Shown: positions 61,199-64,000 of the stretch, one piece after another
Layout: every line of letters starts with the position of its first letter
Position numbering within the stretch: the first letter of the stretch is position 1
Origin: Streptomyces hawaiiensis
GTDB taxonomy: Bacteria; Actinomycetota; Actinomycetes; Streptomycetales; Streptomycetaceae
Assembly (NCBI RefSeq): GCF_004803895.1
Contig: NZ_CP021978.1
Location: forward strand, 1,364,001-1,428,000
Direction: 5' to 3'
Length of the DNA: 64,000 bases
Notes under the pieces: model-generated
Databases searched by the model: none
What the model saw: only the letters and a program-made list of their open reading frames with translations
What the model was told of the DNA's origin: nothing
Translations under genes and position numbers: made by a program

Positions 61199-61924
61199 TC
61201 AGGCGTCTCTGCGGCGCACGCTCCAGGCTCCCGCCAGCAGTGCGGCGGCCGTCCACAGCGCGGTCACCGCGAGCCCCGACCAGGGCCCGAGGGTGCCGTC
61301 GTACGTCTCCCGGAGGACGAGTTGCCCCGCCTTGTCGGGCAGGAAGTCGGCGACGGTGCCCGTCGCGTCTCCGATCACGAACGACACGACGAGGATGAAC
61401 GGCACCAGCAGGGAGAGGGTGGCCACGCCGCTGCGCAGCAGGGCGGCGATCCCGGCGGAGAGCAGGGCCATCAGCATGAGGTAGACGCCGCAGCCCACGA
61501 CACCGCGCACCTGCTCACCGGTGCTGAGCCCGTCGGCCGCCGGGCCGAGCCCCGTCCGCCCGACGAGGAGGGCGGCGAGGGCCGTCAGCACCCCCACGAG
61601 GAGCGTCGGCACGGCGATGACGGCCGCCTTGGCCGCGAACCACCGGCCGCGTCGCGGCACGGCGGCCAGGGAGAGCCGGAGCGCGCCCTGGTGGAACTCC
61701 GACGACACCGCCATGGCCCCGAACGAAATCGCCGCGATCTGGCCCGGGATGACGCCGGACAGGGCCGTGAACAGCGGATCGAACCCCGGGTCCGAGGCAT
61801 CGGAGACGCCGGCGATCGCGGAAAACGCGACGGTGGCCGCGAACAGCGCCAGCAGCGCTCCCGGGAGCGAGCGCAGCGTGCGGACCTTCAGCCACTCGGA
61901 GCGCAGTACGGGCGTGAATTCCAT
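61199..61924 (-). CDS. ABC-2-type transporter permease
   Basis: This 241-aa protein has about six membrane helices and the typical ABC-2 cytoplasmic start TPVLRSEWLKVRTLRS. It forms an exporter with the ATPase gene immediately upstream. Small ABC-2 pairs next to a two-component kinase, as here, often export peptide antibiotics or lipids. Confidence 0.9.
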   Translation of the reverse strand: MEFTPVLRSEWLKVRTLRSLPGALLALFAATVAFSAIAGVSDASDPGFDPLFTALSGVIPGQIAAISFGAMAVSSEFHQGALRLSLAAVPRRGRWFAAKAAVIAVPTLLVGVLTALAALLVGRTGLGPAADGLSTGEQVRGVVGCGVYLMLMALLSAGIAALLRSGVATLSLLVPFILVVSFVIGDATGTVADFLPDKAGQLVLRETYDGTLGPWSGLAVTALWTAAALLAGAWSVRRRDA

Positions 61925-61926
61925 GG

Positions 61927-62847
61927 TCAGGCCTCCTGGGGCTGTGCGGCGAACTCGGTCTCGGCCCCGGTGAGGTCGAAGTAGGCCTGCTCCAAGGTGC
62001 CCTCCTCGGTGGCCAGTTCCAGAACCGGCACGCCCGCGGCCGAGGCGATGCGGCCGATGTCGTCCACGCGCGCGTCGTGCACGGTCCAGTGCCCGTCCGC
62101 CTGTTCCTCGGCGGTGTGGCCGTGCCGGGCGAGGGCCGACTCGAGGGCGGCGGGGTCGGTCGTGCGGATGCGGACGCGGGGCTGCACGCGCGCGTGGATG
62201 AAGTCCCGCATCGGGGTGTCGGCGAGGAGCCGGCCCCGGCCGAGGACGACGAGATGGTCGGCGAAGGACGCCGTCTCGTTCATCAGATGGCTGGAGACCA
62301 GGACCGTGCGGCCCTCCCCCGCCAGTCGGCGCAGCAACGTCCGGATCCACACGATGCCTTCGGGATCGAGGCCGTTGGACGGCTCGTCCAGCATGACCAC
62401 CTCGGGGTCGCCCAGCAGAGCGGCGGCGATGCCGAGCCGCTGGCGCATGCCCAGGGAGTACGTCCGCACGCGGCGCCGGGCCACCGAGGCCAGACCCGTC
62501 TCCTCCAGGACCTCGTCGACCCGACGGTCCGGGATGCGGTTGCTCGCCGCCAGGACACGGAGATGGTCGCGGGCGGTGCGGGAGCCGTGCGCGGCCTGCG
62601 CGTCGAGCAGGGTGCCCACGTGGCGCAGGGGTTCGCGCAGCGTCGGGTAGGGCCGACCGCCGATCGTGGCGGCACCGGCGGTCGGCCGGTCGAGGCCGAG
62701 CACCAGCCGCATGGTGGTGGACTTTCCGGCGCCGTTCGGGCCGAGGAAGCCGGTGACGCGGCCGGGCCGCACGCGGAAGGTGAGCCGGTCCACGGCTCGC
62801 CGGCTGCCGAACTCCTTGGTGAGGTCCTGGACGTCGATGCTGGTCAT
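61927..62847 (-). CDS. ABC transporter ATP-binding protein (exporter type)
   Basis: This 306-aa ATPase has Walker A GPNGAGKST, signature YSLGMRQRLG, Walker B VVMLDEPSNGLDPEG and the H-loop SSHLM. The C-terminal 80 residues form the extra domain of antibiotic-exporter (DrrA/BcrA-like) ATPases. Two nt separate its stop from the permease start. It is divergent from a histidine kinase gene with 108 bp between. Confidence 0.93.
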   Translation of the reverse strand: MTSIDVQDLTKEFGSRRAVDRLTFRVRPGRVTGFLGPNGAGKSTTMRLVLGLDRPTAGAATIGGRPYPTLREPLRHVGTLLDAQAAHGSRTARDHLRVLAASNRIPDRRVDEVLEETGLASVARRRVRTYSLGMRQRLGIAAALLGDPEVVMLDEPSNGLDPEGIVWIRTLLRRLAGEGRTVLVSSHLMNETASFADHLVVLGRGRLLADTPMRDFIHARVQPRVRIRTTDPAALESALARHGHTAEEQADGHWTVHDARVDDIGRIASAAGVPVLELATEEGTLEQAYFDLTGAETEFAAQPQEA

Positions 62848-62955
62848 GGCGACAGCGTGGCGGTTGGTCCGGGGTGCGGTCCTCCCCCGGTGGTGGAGAT
62901 CGTCTCCCCCGTGCGGGGGAGGCTCGCTGTCGGTGCCGGCTGGCACCATGACGCC

Positions 62956-64000
62956 ATGGTCCGCATGCTGCGCCCGTTCACCCGGGCGGTGACGTACACG
63001 CGGTGGCTGCATCTCTGCGTGGCCATCGTGTGGCCGTCCCTGTGGCTGTTCGTCGACGAGGCGTGGTGGACCGTGGGCACGGCGACCGTGCTGCTCGGTC
63101 TCGCGGGCCTGGTCCCCGCCATGCGGGTCGTGGAGGGGTTCCAGGCCAGGCTGCTGCTGACCGGCCATCGGGAGGGCAGCGAGAGCTCGGAGATCGTCGT
63201 CGCCCCCTCGGCCACGTGGGGCGACCGCGGGCGGATGGTGGTGTGGCTCCAGACGCGGCTGTTCCTCGGCGCCCTGGTGTCGCATCTCGCCCTCCAGCTC
63301 CTCCTTCTCGGGGTGGACCTGGTGTCGACGGCGCTCAGCGGCGAGCGCGCCGGCGGTGCCTGGCTTGCCGTCGAGGGTCATCACTGGTGGCACGCCCTGC
63401 TCGCGCCCCTGCCCCTGGTCCTGGCGGCCGCGGTCGTGGTCGGCTCGGGGCACCTCATCACCCGCATCGCCCTGCGCCTGCTCGGCCCCTCCCCCCTCGA
63501 GCGGCTCGCCGCACTGGAGGAGCGCACGGAACAGCTCCTGGAACGCACGCGTATCGCCCGCGAGTTGCACGACTCCATCGGCCACGCGCTCACGGTCGCC
63601 GTCGTGCAGGCGGGGGCCGCCCGGGCGGCGGGCGATCCCGCCTTCACCGATCGCGCCCTGGGCGCCATCGAGGAGACCGGCCGGGCCGCCCTGGAGGATC
63701 TGGAGCGGGTGCTCGGCGTCCTGCGGGAGTCGGAGAAGCCGGTGAGCGGCAGACCGACCCTCGCGGACGCCGACCGCCTGCTGGAGTCGGCCCGCGCCTC
63801 CGGGGCGAAGGTCGACGCCGAGGTGACCGGGCCGGTGGAGACGGTGCCGGGCCCGGTGGCCCGGGAGGGCTACCGGATCCTCCAGGAGTCGCTGACCAAC
63901 GTGCTGCGGCACGCGGGGGCGGTCCCGGTGCGCGTCCGTGTGCACGTCACCGACGACACCCTCGTCCTCGCGATACACAATCCGCTGCCGGCCGGGACGC
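62956..64000 (+). CDS. NarL-type sensor histidine kinase (partial, cut by right edge)
   Basis: The visible 348 residues have four membrane helices in two pairs (about 18-55 and 100-180), a HisKA_3 dimerisation domain with phospho-acceptor His in RIARELHDSIGHALTV and the start of an ATPase domain with YRILQESLTNVLRHAG. A response regulator gene is expected just beyond the window. The divergent ABC exporter is its likely target. Confidence 0.9.
   Translation, partial: MVRMLRPFTRAVTYTRWLHLCVAIVWPSLWLFVDEAWWTVGTATVLLGLAGLVPAMRVVEGFQARLLLTGHREGSESSEIVVAPSATWGDRGRMVVWLQTRLFLGALVSHLALQLLLLGVDLVSTALSGERAGGAWLAVEGHHWWHALLAPLPLVLAAAVVVGSGHLITRIALRLLGPSPLERLAALEERTEQLLERTRIARELHDSIGHALTVAVVQAGAARAAGDPAFTDRALGAIEETGRAALEDLERVLGVLRESEKPVSGRPTLADADRLLESARASGAKVDAEVTGPVETVPGPVAREGYRILQESLTNVLRHAGAVPVRVRVHVTDDTLVLAIHNPLPAGT

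Overview
The window is high-GC actinobacterial chromosome and almost certainly from a Streptomyces. Codon third positions are G/C-saturated, GTG and TTG starts are frequent, and many -10 boxes sit 6 to 8 nt before a start codon (leaderless transcripts). Marker loci include the rppA/CYP158A/cupin cassette, the MurT/GatD pair, GlnR-type control of urease and a ydaO riboswitch before an NlpC/P60 hydrolase. From memory, the gene order resembles the SCO1200-SCO1260 part of the S. coelicolor chromosome. I could not run a search, so family calls rest on motifs, length and context.

Layout. 0-5.2 kb: an XRE-cupin regulator (cut by the left edge) divergent from a CPFC-type thioredoxin-reductase-like flavoprotein, then an ATP-dependent DNA ligase translationally coupled to a Nudix hydrolase, an aldehyde dehydrogenase and a 78-aa protein. 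5.2-11 kb: a TenA-like gene, the flaviolin cassette (type III PKS, P450, cupin), and an acyl-CoA dehydrogenase divergent from a TetR gene across palindromic operators. 11-16.4 kb: peptide deformylase, murT-gatD (lipid II amidation), pfkA preceded by a very long imperfect inverted repeat, a CtaG-type protein and a small membrane protein. 16.4-20.5 kb: a four-gene unit with LytTR regulator, DUF485 protein, sodium:solute symporter and LytS-type kinase. 20.5-23.2 kb: an Lrp/AsnC regulator, an amidinotransferase-fold arginine/dimethylarginine hydrolase and ornithine aminotransferase. 23.2-24.2 kb: about 1 kb without a credible gene, holding three imperfect tandem repeats of about 177 bp. 24.2-28 kb: two SpoIIE-type phosphatases. 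28-32 kb: an RpiB-like isomerase, PlsC acyltransferase, an epimerase/dehydratase and a secreted tripeptidyl aminopeptidase. 32-37 kb: the urease operon ureABCFGD on the minus strand, with a putative GlnR box. 37-40.3 kb: a frameshifted tetR divergent from a membrane protein gene, an orphan Phd/YefM antitoxin, and a frameshifted ClpP-like gene that also lacks the expected catalytic serine. 40.5-44 kb: c-di-AMP riboswitch and cell-wall hydrolase, a DUF6328-like membrane protein, and the ATPase / XRE-DUF5753 / DUF397 triad. 44-48.4 kb: biotin genes bioF divergent from bioBAD. 48.4-51 kb: class A beta-lactamase, a VanJ-like membrane phosphatase and a methyltransferase. 51-64 kb: a MacB-like ABC exporter, GNAT, two CNNM/CBS proteins, a GDSL hydrolase, purB, mug, a hypothetical gene, an ABC-2 exporter and a histidine kinase cut by the right edge.

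The window reads as core or near-core metabolism with regulatory islands, not a mobile region: I saw no transposase, integrase, tRNA, rRNA or CRISPR array. The observations most worth follow-up are: the hydrolase-RocD module, whose active-site Asn suggests arginine dihydrolase chemistry; the Ser-to-Ala ClpP-like gene facing an orphan antitoxin; the non-coding repeat array before the SpoIIE genes; and the 92-bp inverted repeat before pfkA. Two genes carry single-base deletions next to four-base G or C runs, so either true pseudogenes or base-calling errors must be considered.
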